64,000 nucleotides of DNA from NCBI GenBank assembly GCA_033238645.1, contig BQXR01000006.1:1-64000 (forward strand), written 5' to 3'. Positions 32,939-42,207 of the stretch are shown piece after piece. Under the pieces are notes generated by a model, which made no database searches, had not been told where the DNA came from, and saw only the letters and a program-made list of their open reading frames with translations. Numbering within the stretch: the stretch's first letter is position 1; every line of letters begins with the position of its first letter. The stretch comes from Thiomicrorhabdus sp033238645. Lineage in GTDB: Bacteria; Pseudomonadota; Gammaproteobacteria; Thiomicrospirales; Thiomicrospiraceae. A program made the translations under genes and the position numbers.

Positions 32939-34381
32939 TTGAAGAGTACAACGGTTAACAATAACTTGAAGAAAGTCATCCTAGGGGTTGATATAGGCAC
33001 CTCTGGCATCCGCGGCTGTATTGTTGAGAGGCCAGCACATAATTCCACTAACCCTGAGCAAAATCAGAATATTCTGACAACGCAAAGTATTTCACTTGAA
33101 AGCCCTCTGTTGAACCATCAATCAGGCGCTTCAACCCAAGATCCAACACTTTGGGTTGAGACACTACAACAGCTTTTTCAAAGGCTATCTAAATACGCTG
33201 ACCTATCACTGATTACCAACCTTGTGGTGGATGCCACCTCATCAACGGTACTACTCTGTGATCCCCATGGTACCCCCTTAACCGATGCACTAATGTATAA
33301 CGATCAACAGGCGACATATCAAGCAAAGCAAATTGCAGACTTTTCAGGATTTAACCCGAATAGCGGTGCTAACGGTTCCTCAAGCACTCTGGCTAAAGTA
33401 CTGTTTTTATTTAAACAACTTAACCCCAAGGCTGACAGCGAACAAGTGATCATTTGCCATCAAATTGACTTTATCAATCACTACCTCTGTGGCGCTCTTA
33501 ATATTACCGATGAAAATAGTGCTTTAAAACTGGGTTATGACTCTATTCATCAAATGTGGCCTAAGTGGTGTTTGGAGTTATTACGCCAGTCATGGCAGGG
33601 GCTTAAAAACATCCCCCCCCTGCCCAAAATTGTTTGCCCTGGTACAGAGCTTGGATTAATTCGTCCTGAGCTTGTTGATCACTTTAATTTTTCAAAAACA
33701 CTTAAAATACATGCTGGTACAACGGATAGTATTGCGGGATTTCTTGCCTCTGGTGCAAGTCATGAAGGGGATGCGGTTACCTCTTTAGGTTCAACCTTAG
33801 CAGTGAAACTTGTTACCAAAAAACCTCTGTTCAGTGCTAAGCACGGTGTCTACAGTCACAAGCTAAAAAATCACTGGTTAGTTGGTGGGGCTTCAAATGC
33901 AGGGGGCGCTGTACTTTTGGCTGACTACACAATTGGTGAGATTAAACAACTTGTAGAATCTATTGAGTCAAACGCTGATGAGCAACCCATCTCAGATGCG
34001 ATTACAGGCAATGCAGAATCAACCTACTATCCACTTATCAAACCCGGAGAGCGCTTTCCTATTGCGGATGCCAATTACCCTCCTAAGATGCCCCCTAAAC
34101 CTGAAGACCCACTTTTTGATTCTAAGACTGGTACCATTAGCGAAAACCACCAGCAATATTTTATAGCCCTACTACAAGGATTAACGCACATAGAAAACCT
34201 TGCCTACCAAACTCTATTTGAAATGGGCGCCTCAGAGTTGAAACAGCTCTATAGCGTAGGAGGAGGTATGAAAAACAGTATTTGGATGACGCTCAGAGAT
34301 AATCAATTTAAATCTAAAACAACGCTCAAAACTGCTTTATCATTAGACGCAGCTTATGGCGTGACTAAACTCATTGAGTAG
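32939..34381 (+). CDS. FGGY-family carbohydrate kinase (xylulokinase-like)
   Basis: 480 aa of the sugar kinase/actin ATPase fold. The N-terminal phosphate loop LGVDIGTSGIRGCI, the ATP-binding region AGTTDSIAGFLASGA, and the C-terminal SVGGGMKNSIWM are visible; the length and LVDIGTS motif place it near D-xylulose/ribulose kinases, but the sugar is uncertain. A short-form C-tract repeat (33613-33631) is translated as IPPLPKI. No ATG lies upstream in frame: the gene uses a TTG at 32939 or a later, less likely start. Possibly co-transcribed with the HopJ gene that follows 39 bp later. Confidence 0.85.
   Translation: MKSTTVNNNLKKVILGVDIGTSGIRGCIVERPAHNSTNPEQNQNILTTQSISLESPLLNHQSGASTQDPTLWVETLQQLFQRLSKYADLSLITNLVVDATSSTVLLCDPHGTPLTDALMYNDQQATYQAKQIADFSGFNPNSGANGSSSTLAKVLFLFKQLNPKADSEQVIICHQIDFINHYLCGALNITDENSALKLGYDSIHQMWPKWCLELLRQSWQGLKNIPPLPKIVCPGTELGLIRPELVDHFNFSKTLKIHAGTTDSIAGFLASGASHEGDAVTSLGSTLAVKLVTKKPLFSAKHGVYSHKLKNHWLVGGASNAGGAVLLADYTIGEIKQLVESIESNADEQPISDAITGNAESTYYPLIKPGERFPIADANYPPKMPPKPEDPLFDSKTGTISENHQQYFIALLQGLTHIENLAYQTLFEMGASELKQLYSVGGGMKNSIWMTLRDNQFKSKTTLKTALSLDAAYGVTKLIE
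33613..33631 (+). repeat. C-tract repeat, short form, inside the FGGY kinase gene
   Basis: Eight C followed by TGCCCAAAATT, one base change from consensus TGCTCAAAATT. The run is in frame and could slip. Confidence 0.7.
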
Positions 34382-34420
34382 CCATTGAACAACCAATATA
34401 GATACAAATAGGAAACAGAC

Positions 34421-34771
34421 ATGTCAAACTTCAACACAGTAGAACAACTTACTGATGCACTTAACCAAGGCCCTACTGATTTTAATAGCGTGATACAACT
34501 TATTGAAACTAAATACGATTTTACACCATCCCGCTTCAAAAATGGTCTAACTATTAATGAGGAGAATACTAACAATGGTTCTTGTAAAATATTCGCTTTT
34601 GGTCAGCTTAATCAGCTTTCAGAGCAAGCAACCTTAAATGCATTTGGTGACTATTACACGCAAGATGTTCTACAGAACCCAGACAAAGAAGATCATCAAA
34701 ATATTCGTAATTTCATAAAGATGGGCTGGCAAGGGATTAAGTTTGAAAAACAGGCTTTAGCACTGAAATAA
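34421..34771 (+). CDS. HopJ family protein
   Basis: 116 aa matching the HopJ type III effector-like family, with ATCNEVDHLI-like sites absent but the conserved TDFNSVIQLIETKYDFTPSRF, ENNGSCKIFAFGQLNQLSE and FKFGDYYTQDVLQNP-type segments present. Homologues occur in many non-pathogens, so effector function should not be assumed. ATG at 34421 follows AGGAAAC. It is the last gene before a C-tract repeat and a bidirectional terminator. Confidence 0.85.
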   Translation: MSNFNTVEQLTDALNQGPTDFNSVIQLIETKYDFTPSRFKNGLTINEENTNNGSCKIFAFGQLNQLSEQATLNAFGDYYTQDVLQNPDKEDHQNIRNFIKMGWQGIKFEKQALALK

Positions 34772-34778
34772 CATCCTT

Positions 34779-34817
34779 CCCCCCCCCTGCTCTAATGACC
34801 CTTATGGGTATAAAATT
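34779..34817 (+). repeat. C-tract repeat, long form
   Basis: Nine C, TGCTC, then TAATGACCCTTATGGGTAT, then AAAATT. The insert forms a small hairpin (ACCC/GGGT). Located between the convergent HopJ and CbbY-type genes. Confidence 0.85.
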
Positions 34818-34868
34818 CTAAACGGGGTTTGAGAATAATTTAAGGGGTGTAAAACCAGCCATAAAGTG

Positions 34869-34907
34869 AAAAAGGCCCGTAAGCTGATCAGCTTACAGGC
34901 CTTTTTT
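34869..34907. terminator. Bidirectional Rho-independent terminator
   Basis: A long stem AAAAAGGCC..TAAGCTGATCAGCTTA..GGCCTTTTTT with A-run on one side and six T on the other, between convergent genes (HopJ, plus; HAD phosphatase, minus). Confidence 0.9.
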
Positions 34908-34952
34908 GTTAGCTCTACAATATCTGTAGAGCGATACAACAGCAAGAAGTCT

Positions 34953-35714
34953 CTAAGCGGCATGCACCTTTCTAACCAATTCTAAATCTAAGAAGGTGTG
35001 GCCAGCAGCATCACCAGCAAGTACGGTAAACGGATCATTTACATCACCCGCTTGATCTAAAACCAACTGTGCTTTAGTAAAGTCATCATCTTTAGTGTAC
35101 TCATTGATTGTAATAATAGTTTTAAGGTTTGCACCTGCAGAAGATAAAATACCATTTGAAGAGTCTTCAAATGCAATGGCATCATCAGCAGTTAGATTCA
35201 TCTGCTCCAAAGCCCACTCGTAGATGTCTGGTGCTGGCTTTTTAGCTGGCACAATATCACCTGCAGCGATTACTTCGAACCAACTCTCAGAATCTGGACC
35301 TAATGTATTTTCTAATAAAGCGGTTACATTTTGTGGCGTTGTTGTTGTTACAACGGCCATACGCATCCCTATCGCTCTAGCTTCATTAATCAGGCGCTCT
35401 ACACCCACTCTAAGCGGAATCTTACCTTCAGCCATTAGCTGAGTGTAAAACTTAGTTTTAGATGCATGTAGGCCTTTTACAAAACCATCAAAATCAGCAG
35501 GCTTCTCAAAAGAGGTATTAAACTTCTCTAAGTAGTAACGGATACGCTCTTTACCACCAGTAACCGCTAACAACTGACCATACAACGTTTCATCCCAATT
35601 CCAATCAAGATCTGCCGCTTCAAATGCCATATTAAATGCTGGTCGATGCCCATCTCTCTCTGTATCTGCTAGTGTGCCATCAACATCAAATAAAAGTGCT
35701 TGTAGTGTAGCCAT
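34953..35714 (-). CDS. cbbY: CbbY-like HAD-IA phosphatase
   Basis: 253 aa. HAD motif I is FDVDGTLADTERD (Asp10, Asp12), with RVGVERLINEARAIGM cap helix, motif II VTTTTPQNV and motif III/IV AAKKPAPDIYEWAL ... FEDSSNGILSSAGA. CbbY removes inhibitory xylulose-1,5-bisphosphate from Rubisco in Calvin-cycle organisms; related HADs act on other sugar phosphates. No Rubisco gene is in the window. AGAGAGAA precedes ATG. The FGGY kinase lies 0.6 kb away on the other strand, possibly a joint sugar-phosphate link. Confidence 0.88.
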   Translation of the reverse strand: MATLQALLFDVDGTLADTERDGHRPAFNMAFEAADLDWNWDETLYGQLLAVTGGKERIRYYLEKFNTSFEKPADFDGFVKGLHASKTKFYTQLMAEGKIPLRVGVERLINEARAIGMRMAVVTTTTPQNVTALLENTLGPDSESWFEVIAAGDIVPAKKPAPDIYEWALEQMNLTADDAIAFEDSSNGILSSAGANLKTIITINEYTKDDDFTKAQLVLDQAGDVNDPFTVLAGDAAGHTFLDLELVRKVHAA

Positions 35715-35994
35715 ACTTATTCTCTCTTTCTCTATTTTTATATTATTTAATTTTAAAACTTGATGAATTTTGCTTTAAATTCATAGGAATATCAAGACCA
35801 ATATACTTTTACTTATATTCATCATAAGCTTTACTTATATACATAAAATACAGAAAGTTCTTGTTGTCCCCATTCAAACCTGATATAAATCACGCCAATA
35901 AAAAAACTAGCTGATTAAGCGGCTTGTTAAAATGACATTCCCTTATAAACTACGCTAGAATAAACAGTGCTCTAAAAAAGTATCGGAGAGAGAT

Positions 35995-36423
35995 ATGGAA
36001 CAGCAAATGGAATTTATTGAAAACTATCAGCCTTATGAGCCTGCTAAGGGTGAAGAGTATATGAGCCCTACAATGCTTGAGCATTTTAGAGGTAAATTAA
36101 ATGCTTGGAAGATACAGCTGATTGAAGAGGCTAGCAGTACTGTTAACCATTTACAATCTGATTCTGATACACCAGCAGATCCAAGTGACCGTGCATCACA
36201 AGAAGAGGAGTTTGCTTTAGAACTTCGTACCCGTGATCGTGAGCGTAAGCTCATCTCCAAAATCGATAAGTCACTACGCATGATTGATAGTGGTGAATAT
36301 GGTTTCTGCAAGATGAGCGGAGAAGAGATTGGTTTAGCCCGCATGGAAGCTCGCCCTACCGCTGATCTAACAGTAGAAATGAAGCGTAAGCAAGAGATTC
36401 GTGAGAAGCAAGGCGTAGCCTAG
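35995..36423 (+). CDS. dksA: DksA-type RNA polymerase-binding protein with one zinc-site cysteine
   Basis: 142 aa. DksA works with ppGpp on RNA polymerase at stringent promoters. The coiled-coil tip motif DPSDRASQEEEFALELR is intact. The zinc-finger region reads FCKMSGEEIGLARMEARPTADLT: E. coli DksA has four Cys (CESC...CIDC), while only one Cys remains here, so this DksA should fold without zinc, as other Cys-poor DksA types do. GGAGAG precedes ATG at 35995. A small hairpin lies 16 bp after the stop (36440-36463). Confidence 0.92.
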   Translation: MEQQMEFIENYQPYEPAKGEEYMSPTMLEHFRGKLNAWKIQLIEEASSTVNHLQSDSDTPADPSDRASQEEEFALELRTRDRERKLISKIDKSLRMIDSGEYGFCKMSGEEIGLARMEARPTADLTVEMKRKQEIREKQGVA

Positions 36424-36579
36424 TTCACACAGCTCATTCGGCCTTAGCCAATATTTTAAGGCCCCATCAAATTGCTTCATACCTCTTGTAGTACTTAAGT
36501 CTATTTACTATCTTTTTCTTTAGTATCTACAAGAACACCCCTTCCATTTATAACTGACTGCGCAGCAAGGTGTTCTCCA

Positions 36580-38208
36580 TTGACAACTGCCGACCTCATC
36601 AACCAACTCTGCCTACCACAAAGTTACCCGCATCCCGTTGATGTTATTACCACCATCGAAACACACATCTCTGTTGTCTTTCTAACTGGCCCCTATGCAT
36701 ACAAACTCAAAAAGCCCGTCAACTTTGGTTTTTTAGATTTTAGTGATCTCATAAAACGTAAAAAATTCTGTGATTTAGAACTCAAGCTTAATAGACGCTA
36801 TGCCCCTAAACTCTATATTGATGTAACCCCCATTTACCTCAAAGCGGATGGTGACATCACACTTTATGCAGAGAAATCCATCGGTAATGTAGTTGACTAC
36901 CTGGTTAAAATGAACCAATTTGATCCCAATCAAGTGCTGGGCAGACGTCTACAAAATGAGAGTCTCGATGCCACACAGGTTGAATCCTTAGCGGCACAGA
37001 TTGCTAACTTTCACCAGTCTGCAAAAATAGTCGATCAGTCAGCTGAACTAGGTGAACCAGAAACTGTGCTGCAACCAATGCTAGATAACTTCCCAACCCT
37101 AAGCCATCAATTTGGTAAAAATAATACCAGCTACTCGCAACAACTAGATGCTTTACATCAGTGGACTTTAGCGCAATTCAAAATCCTAAAACCACTACTG
37201 GCTCAGCGCAAAAAATCTGGGTTTATTAAGGCTTGCCATGGCGACCTACACATTGATAACATCACACTGATTAATAATCAGCCAATGATGTTTGATGGCA
37301 TCGAGTTTAATGAAAATTTCCGTTGGATAGATGTCATCAGTGATTTGGCATTTCTATTAATTGATCTAGATTTCAGACAACAACGCCAACTTAATCGTAG
37401 CGTTCTCTCACTCTATTTAAGTCAAACAGATGACTATAACAGCCTGAAACTGTTACGTTTCTACCAAGTTTATCGGACGTTAGTTAGAGCAAAAATTACA
37501 ACACTGCGTGCCGAGCAACTTGTAGAAAATAGTATTGAACGAGAACAACTTCTACAGGTTGCACTTCAGTATATGCACTTAGCCTCTCGTTATACAGAAA
37601 CAAGCAAGTCCCCAAAACTCATTCTATTACAAGGCGTTTCAGGCTCAGGAAAAAGCCACTTTGCAAATCAACTACTCACACACTTAGATGCCATTATTAT
37701 CAGCTCTGATCGAGTCAGAAAACAGCTTTATGGCATCACGCCTCTGCATAGAGTGTCGGATGCTGAAAAACTGATCCTTTATTCGCCACAGATGAATAAA
37801 AAGGTCTATGCTAAGTTGCTTTCAGAAGCCGATAAAATGCTCCAACTTGGTTTCAATGTCATCGTGGATGCAACTTTTTTACAGTGTAAGCATCGCAACA
37901 AATTCCACCGACTATGTGAATCGGGCTCTATAGAACAAGGCCGTTCTGACCTTAATGCTAGCAGCCACGTTATCTATATAGAAACACCCACAGAACTGGC
38001 TGAACTCTCTATCAAGCAGAGAATGCAGAAGGATAATAACCCTTCTGATGCTGATACATCTATCATGTTAAAGCAACTAACAAACCTAGAAGTACCTACA
38101 CCGCTTGAGCACGCTCTTACAATCAATAGCCAACTGTTACGTGGGTTTTATCCTCAAGAAATAATTCAAGAATTCTTGGATTTGCCGATACAAGAAGTGA
38201 AAGAATAA
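36580..38208 (+). CDS. APH-like kinase/AAA ATPase two-domain protein
   Basis: 542 aa. Residues about 20-330 form an aminoglycoside phosphotransferase/kinase-like domain with the Brenner-type HGDLHIDNI motif (ACHGDLHIDNITLINNQ) and MMFDGIEFN; residues about 345-530 hold a P-loop domain with Walker A GVSGSGKSHF and a Thr/Asp-rich Walker B-like region. This fusion occurs in many proteobacteria as a conserved hypothetical. Its substrate is unknown. TTG at 36580 with AAGG about 10 nt upstream is the apparent start; no ATG lies close upstream. Neighbours are dksA and two small genes. Confidence 0.85.
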   Translation: MTTADLINQLCLPQSYPHPVDVITTIETHISVVFLTGPYAYKLKKPVNFGFLDFSDLIKRKKFCDLELKLNRRYAPKLYIDVTPIYLKADGDITLYAEKSIGNVVDYLVKMNQFDPNQVLGRRLQNESLDATQVESLAAQIANFHQSAKIVDQSAELGEPETVLQPMLDNFPTLSHQFGKNNTSYSQQLDALHQWTLAQFKILKPLLAQRKKSGFIKACHGDLHIDNITLINNQPMMFDGIEFNENFRWIDVISDLAFLLIDLDFRQQRQLNRSVLSLYLSQTDDYNSLKLLRFYQVYRTLVRAKITTLRAEQLVENSIEREQLLQVALQYMHLASRYTETSKSPKLILLQGVSGSGKSHFANQLLTHLDAIIISSDRVRKQLYGITPLHRVSDAEKLILYSPQMNKKVYAKLLSEADKMLQLGFNVIVDATFLQCKHRNKFHRLCESGSIEQGRSDLNASSHVIYIETPTELAELSIKQRMQKDNNPSDADTSIMLKQLTNLEVPTPLEHALTINSQLLRGFYPQEIIQEFLDLPIQEVKE

Positions 38209-38280
38209 AGTAAACATCAATTGACTTTTCAAGCATTCTTTTGCGCAGCTTCTTAAACTCAGGCAATAGGGCTATTGAAT

Positions 38281-38871
38281 ATGAATATCACAAAAAGCAC
38301 ATCCCCCCCCCTACTGAAAATCAGTGGCCTTATTTTTATGCTTTTTGCAGCCTTTCAAATTAGTGCCGCTGAACCTAAGCCCATCAGTGAAATCAAAATG
38401 CTCGGTATAGACCTATTGAAAGCTGATCCTAAAAGTATTCGTAAACATATGAGCAATCTTGGTGGTTTTCTACAGTCTAAAACAGCCGCTGGCCAGACCA
38501 ACCTTGACAAGTATTTCCCATGGTCAAACAATCGTGACAGCTATTACTTTCTTTTTCGCTTCAATCATGCAGGCAAGGTCACCTCTGTCAAACGACTCTA
38601 CCGCCCCTACTCGCTTGAGCAAAGCAATAAACGCTTAACCATTCAAACAAAAGATGTCGCTCGTGAGCTGATTAAAAAACTCGGCCAACCCACTTCAGTT
38701 GCACGTAAGGGCTGGGGCGGCACACGGAATTATGCCACTTATACATGGCAGGATGATAAGATGACTATTACAGTTGATCGTGAAGGTAGCGAAAAACTGG
38801 GTAATGTTTTTATTAAATATACCATCAATATTCATGACCCATACGAGGTCAAATATAAAGGAGATGCGTAA
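38281..38871 (+). CDS. Secreted protein of unknown function with repeat-coded signal region
   Basis: 196 aa. The N-terminus MNITKSTSPPLLKISGLIFMLF has a positive n-region and a hydrophobic core with cleavage expected after AAFQISAA, so export is likely. Part of the n-region (STSPPLLKIS) is encoded by a short-form C-tract repeat (38303-38320), so the repeat supplies part of the signal peptide. The mature part contains TSVARKGWGGTRNYATYTWQD and INIHDPYEVKYKG; I do not recognise it. ATG at 38281 is preferred over TTG at 38275. It overlaps the next ATG by 1 bp (TAATG). Confidence 0.75.
   Translation: MNITKSTSPPLLKISGLIFMLFAAFQISAAEPKPISEIKMLGIDLLKADPKSIRKHMSNLGGFLQSKTAAGQTNLDKYFPWSNNRDSYYFLFRFNHAGKVTSVKRLYRPYSLEQSNKRLTIQTKDVARELIKKLGQPTSVARKGWGGTRNYATYTWQDDKMTITVDREGSEKLGNVFIKYTINIHDPYEVKYKGDA
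38303..38320 (+). repeat. C-tract repeat, short form (variant), in the signal-peptide region
   Basis: Eight C followed by TACTGAAAAT, a variant of TGCTCAAAAT. Slippage here would shut the gene. Confidence 0.55.
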
Positions 38872-39134
38872 TGAATATCTCAGCAACTAACATAGCTTAC
38901 CAAGGTATTCAGTCAGGGTTTAATAGACTCGCTGATAATACAGCGCACCTAAACCCCAATGCTACCAGTAATACCCCTCTGCCCGAAAACATCCTACTCA
39001 CACCATCTTCACCACCCAGCTTAGAGAGCATGTTACTGAATAACAACAGAACTCAAACTCAAATAGAAAGCTTGGCAAAAGTGATTAAAACAGAAGATAA
39101 CCTTATTGGTCAGCTATTTGAAGACTGGGCCTAG
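38871..39134 (+). CDS. Small protein of unknown function
   Basis: 87 aa. It starts at an ATG sharing one base with the preceding stop codon, so it is translationally coupled. The N-terminus INISATNIAYQGIQSGF-like sequence resembles the first residues of flagellar hook or rod proteins, but nothing else supports that; a Pro-rich middle is followed by a helical tail ending FEDWA. Unrecognised. Confidence 0.6.
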   Translation: MNISATNIAYQGIQSGFNRLADNTAHLNPNATSNTPLPENILLTPSSPPSLESMLLNNNRTQTQIESLAKVIKTEDNLIGQLFEDWA

Positions 39135-39327
39135 ATAGTATTTAAAGCACTGCAGAAGATGCAACTCTCTCTATGAGAGTTGACCCAATTCCTAGTTAAA
39201 TTCATACCCCCATTTCTTAAAGCAGTAATACAGCTCAGTTTTGCAAGCATTGCCATTCCCATTTATAGACCGCAAAATTACGTGTAGATAGACGCATGCT
39301 ACAAGTGCATTCTGTTAGAATCTCACA

Positions 39328-41100
39328 ATGATTAAAACACCTAAAATTATTCAACGAACAGCCAATCCAGCCGTATTAGAAGCTGCTAAACAACTAGGTC
39401 TTTCTGACTTACAAGCATCCTTAGTTGCCAACCGCTTAGAGAACACTGACCAGCTTGAGCAGATTGTTTTTCCTAAGTTAAAACATATACAACACCCGCG
39501 TGATCTTAAAAACTCTGAACAAGCTTCTAAGCTCATTGCTAACGCTATCAATGATAATGGGGTTATCGTTCTCGCAACCGATTACGATACAGATGGTGTA
39601 ACCTCTGCCTGGGTTGCAAAAACAGCCTTAGTTGACTATTTTGGTGTGCCCAAAGAGCGTGTTATTCACATTATTGGTGAACGTAAATCAGGCTATGGCA
39701 TTACGGATGAAGTCGTTGATAGAATTATAGATATTCCAAAAAAAATCTCACTCGTCATCTCTGCTGACCAAGGCTCTAGCGATGAGCCTAGAATAGCCCG
39801 CCTAAAAGAATCTGGCATCAAAGTCTGTGTTACTGACCACCATCAACTGCCTTTAGAGGGCACTCCTCCTAGCGCTAGCTGCACGGTAAATCCTCAGCAA
39901 GCAGGTTGTAACTACGACAAAACGGTTGCAGGTTGCTATGTTATTTTTCTAGTCATGACTCAGGTTAGGCAGACCTTAATTGAGATGGGTCAGCTACCCA
40001 AAGATACTGTCTCTTTAAAAGCCTTAGCAATGAATGTTGCCTTGGGTACAGTCGCTGATAGCGTTAGCCTTAAAAGCCCCAATAATCGTGCCATCGTCCT
40101 AACAGGCTTACACTACATTAATCAGTTTCAATCACCTGCTTGGCAAGCAATGAAGCAACTCAATAACAATCAGGGTCAAGCCTTTGATGCTGAGTTTCTT
40201 GGCTTCCAAGTCGCTACTCGTATTAATGCAGCCAGCCGAGTTAGTGATGTGACGACAGCTTTTCACTTCCTAACATCATCGAGTGTACAGCAGGCAGAGA
40301 TCTATTTAGAGCAACTGGACTCTGACAATATCAACCGCCGAAGCCAACAAGACACAATGTTGCAACAGGCCAAACAAATTGCAGAAGAGAGTTACCATCC
40401 AGACAAATACTCTTTAACGATTCGCATGCAAGGTAATGCGGGTATTCAAGGGATTATTGCCTCCCGAATTGGTGAGCAATACGGGCTACCGACCATTGCG
40501 ATGACTGATTTAGGCGATGGTTTTATTGCAGGAAGTGGTCGTGGTATTGTTGCAAATATCGATTTAAGAGAGGCATTTCAATGGATGTCTGAACAGCATG
40601 AAGGGCTTTTTGTCTCAATGGGCGGTCATGCGGGTGCCGCTGGCTGCATGATTCCAGAAGACAACTTTGCAGTTTTTACTGAACTCTTTGAGCAGGCAGT
40701 ACAAAATCAACTAGGAGATGAAGCCCCTACTCCCATTATTGAAACCGATGGTGAGTTACAAGGTTGGCAACTAACGCCACAGCTAATAGATGAACTTCAG
40801 GCGTTAGAACCTTATGGTAGAGAGTGGCCTAAACCTTTGTTTTCAAATGACTTTACTATCAGTGATGCTAAGTTTGTCGGTCAAGATAAAACACACCTAT
40901 CACTAAAGCTAATCACTAATGATAGCCAGCGAATATCCGCTATCTACTTCAATGTTAGAGAGGTGGGTGATAGCACAGAACCTTTTACCAGAGGCGACAA
41001 AATCACCTGCGTCTTTCAACCCAGCTTAAATATCTACTATGGCAGAACATCACTTCAGCTTAGATTAGTCAGTGCAAAAGTAAAAATAGACATAAGATAG
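39328..41100 (+). CDS. RecJ-like DHH/DHHA1 exonuclease
   Basis: 590 aa. The DHH domain has ATDYDTDGVTSAW (metal-binding Asp residues) and CVTDHHQLPL (DHH). The DHHA1 region has SGRGI and SMGGHAGAAGC. The order and the C-terminal OB-like part fit RecJ (5'-3' ssDNA exonuclease of repair), but the motif VISADQGSSDEPRI replaces the usual VDNG element and the context is not the recJ operon. I therefore call it RecJ-like, either the main RecJ or a paralogue. It ends 85 bp before a convergent GGDEF gene. Confidence 0.85.
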   Translation: MIKTPKIIQRTANPAVLEAAKQLGLSDLQASLVANRLENTDQLEQIVFPKLKHIQHPRDLKNSEQASKLIANAINDNGVIVLATDYDTDGVTSAWVAKTALVDYFGVPKERVIHIIGERKSGYGITDEVVDRIIDIPKKISLVISADQGSSDEPRIARLKESGIKVCVTDHHQLPLEGTPPSASCTVNPQQAGCNYDKTVAGCYVIFLVMTQVRQTLIEMGQLPKDTVSLKALAMNVALGTVADSVSLKSPNNRAIVLTGLHYINQFQSPAWQAMKQLNNNQGQAFDAEFLGFQVATRINAASRVSDVTTAFHFLTSSSVQQAEIYLEQLDSDNINRRSQQDTMLQQAKQIAEESYHPDKYSLTIRMQGNAGIQGIIASRIGEQYGLPTIAMTDLGDGFIAGSGRGIVANIDLREAFQWMSEQHEGLFVSMGGHAGAAGCMIPEDNFAVFTELFEQAVQNQLGDEAPTPIIETDGELQGWQLTPQLIDELQALEPYGREWPKPLFSNDFTISDAKFVGQDKTHLSLKLITNDSQRISAIYFNVREVGDSTEPFTRGDKITCVFQPSLNIYYGRTSLQLRLVSAKVKIDIR

Positions 41101-41184
41101 TCCTTATATAAAAACTAAAACTTAAATTGACTCGCAACCCTTAAATCACCAGTTGTAACGTTGCGCTTTAATTTACAATCTAGT

Positions 41185-42207
41185 TTAGAGAGCATCTAGG
41201 ACATAGGTCTCTGCTCTATTGCGTCCCATTTTCTTAGCTTTGTATAAGGCCTCATCCGCATGTTTTACTAAATGTTTAGAACTATTTTTGGTCGATGCGA
41301 TTCCAATACTGGCGGTCAAGACTTTATTAAAGGGTGAATACTGATGCTCTATATTTAAGTCTAAAATACTTTGCAAAATTCTTTCAGAAAGGTTTTTAGC
41401 TTCTTCAAGCGAAGTATCAGGTAGAATCACAACCAGCTCCTCTCCACCGTAGCGAGCAACAAAGTCTGTCTCTTTTTGTAAAATAGCTTTGACTTGATTC
41501 GCTACTCTAGTCAGGGCTTTATCGCCTAACTCGTGGCCATACTTATCGTTATATTCTTTGAAGGAGTCAATATCTAGCATCAACAATGAGAGCTCTCTAT
41601 CTGATTCCAGTGAGACGGCTAGTTCTTTGTCTAGTTTTTCTGTATAGGCTCTTCTATTGGGAATGTTTGTGAGTGCATCGATATAACTGAGTTCTGTTAA
41701 TTTTTTGTTTGATTCTTTTAACTCCTCAGCAAGTGATTCAAGCTGGACTGAATACTCTTTTAGATTGGTGATATCTCTAGCAATAGCTATAGAGCTAATT
41801 GTGTTCCCATCTTCATCTTTTAGATGATGGGTATTCCATGACAGATAATGTTTAGTACCATCTTTTGATGTAATCTTTGTTTCAAAATCAATGAGTTCTT
41901 GACCTTTTTCTATAATTTCAAGTGCCTTATCAAAAATAAAAAGACGGTATTTCTCATCAGGATAGAGTAGCGTCCATATGTCTTGATGCCCCACAACTTC
42001 ATCCGCTGAGTAGCCACTGATTGTTTCGGCACCCGTATTCCACATAACAACATTGGCCTGCTCATCGAGCATATTTAGCCAAAAAGAGCTACTATTTAAA
42101 ATAAGGTGCTTAAATTGACTATCATTGATTATATTTAACATTTTATTTCTTTGGTTTCTTAATAGTGAATGACTGGAAGACGCCAAGCTTGATCCTGCCA
42201 TAGCCAT
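41185..42207 (-). CDS. PAS-GGDEF diguanylate cyclase
   Basis: 340 aa. A PAS domain (about 30-150, WLNMLDEQANVVMWNTGAET) with an adjoining PAC motif is followed by a linker helix and a GGDEF domain (170-335) with MLDIDSFKEYND, the active-site YGGEELVVIL and the late DEALYKAKKMGRN. GGEEL is catalytic. The I-site preceding it reads KETD rather than RxxD, so feedback by c-di-GMP is probably weakened. No transmembrane segment is seen; the start at 42207 or Met23 (MLNIINDSQF) is uncertain. Confidence 0.92.
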   Translation of the reverse strand: MAMAGSSLASSSHSLLRNQRNKMLNIINDSQFKHLILNSSSFWLNMLDEQANVVMWNTGAETISGYSADEVVGHQDIWTLLYPDEKYRLFIFDKALEIIEKGQELIDFETKITSKDGTKHYLSWNTHHLKDEDGNTISSIAIARDITNLKEYSVQLESLAEELKESNKKLTELSYIDALTNIPNRRAYTEKLDKELAVSLESDRELSLLMLDIDSFKEYNDKYGHELGDKALTRVANQVKAILQKETDFVARYGGEELVVILPDTSLEEAKNLSERILQSILDLNIEHQYSPFNKVLTASIGIASTKNSSKHLVKHADEALYKAKKMGRNRAETYVLDAL

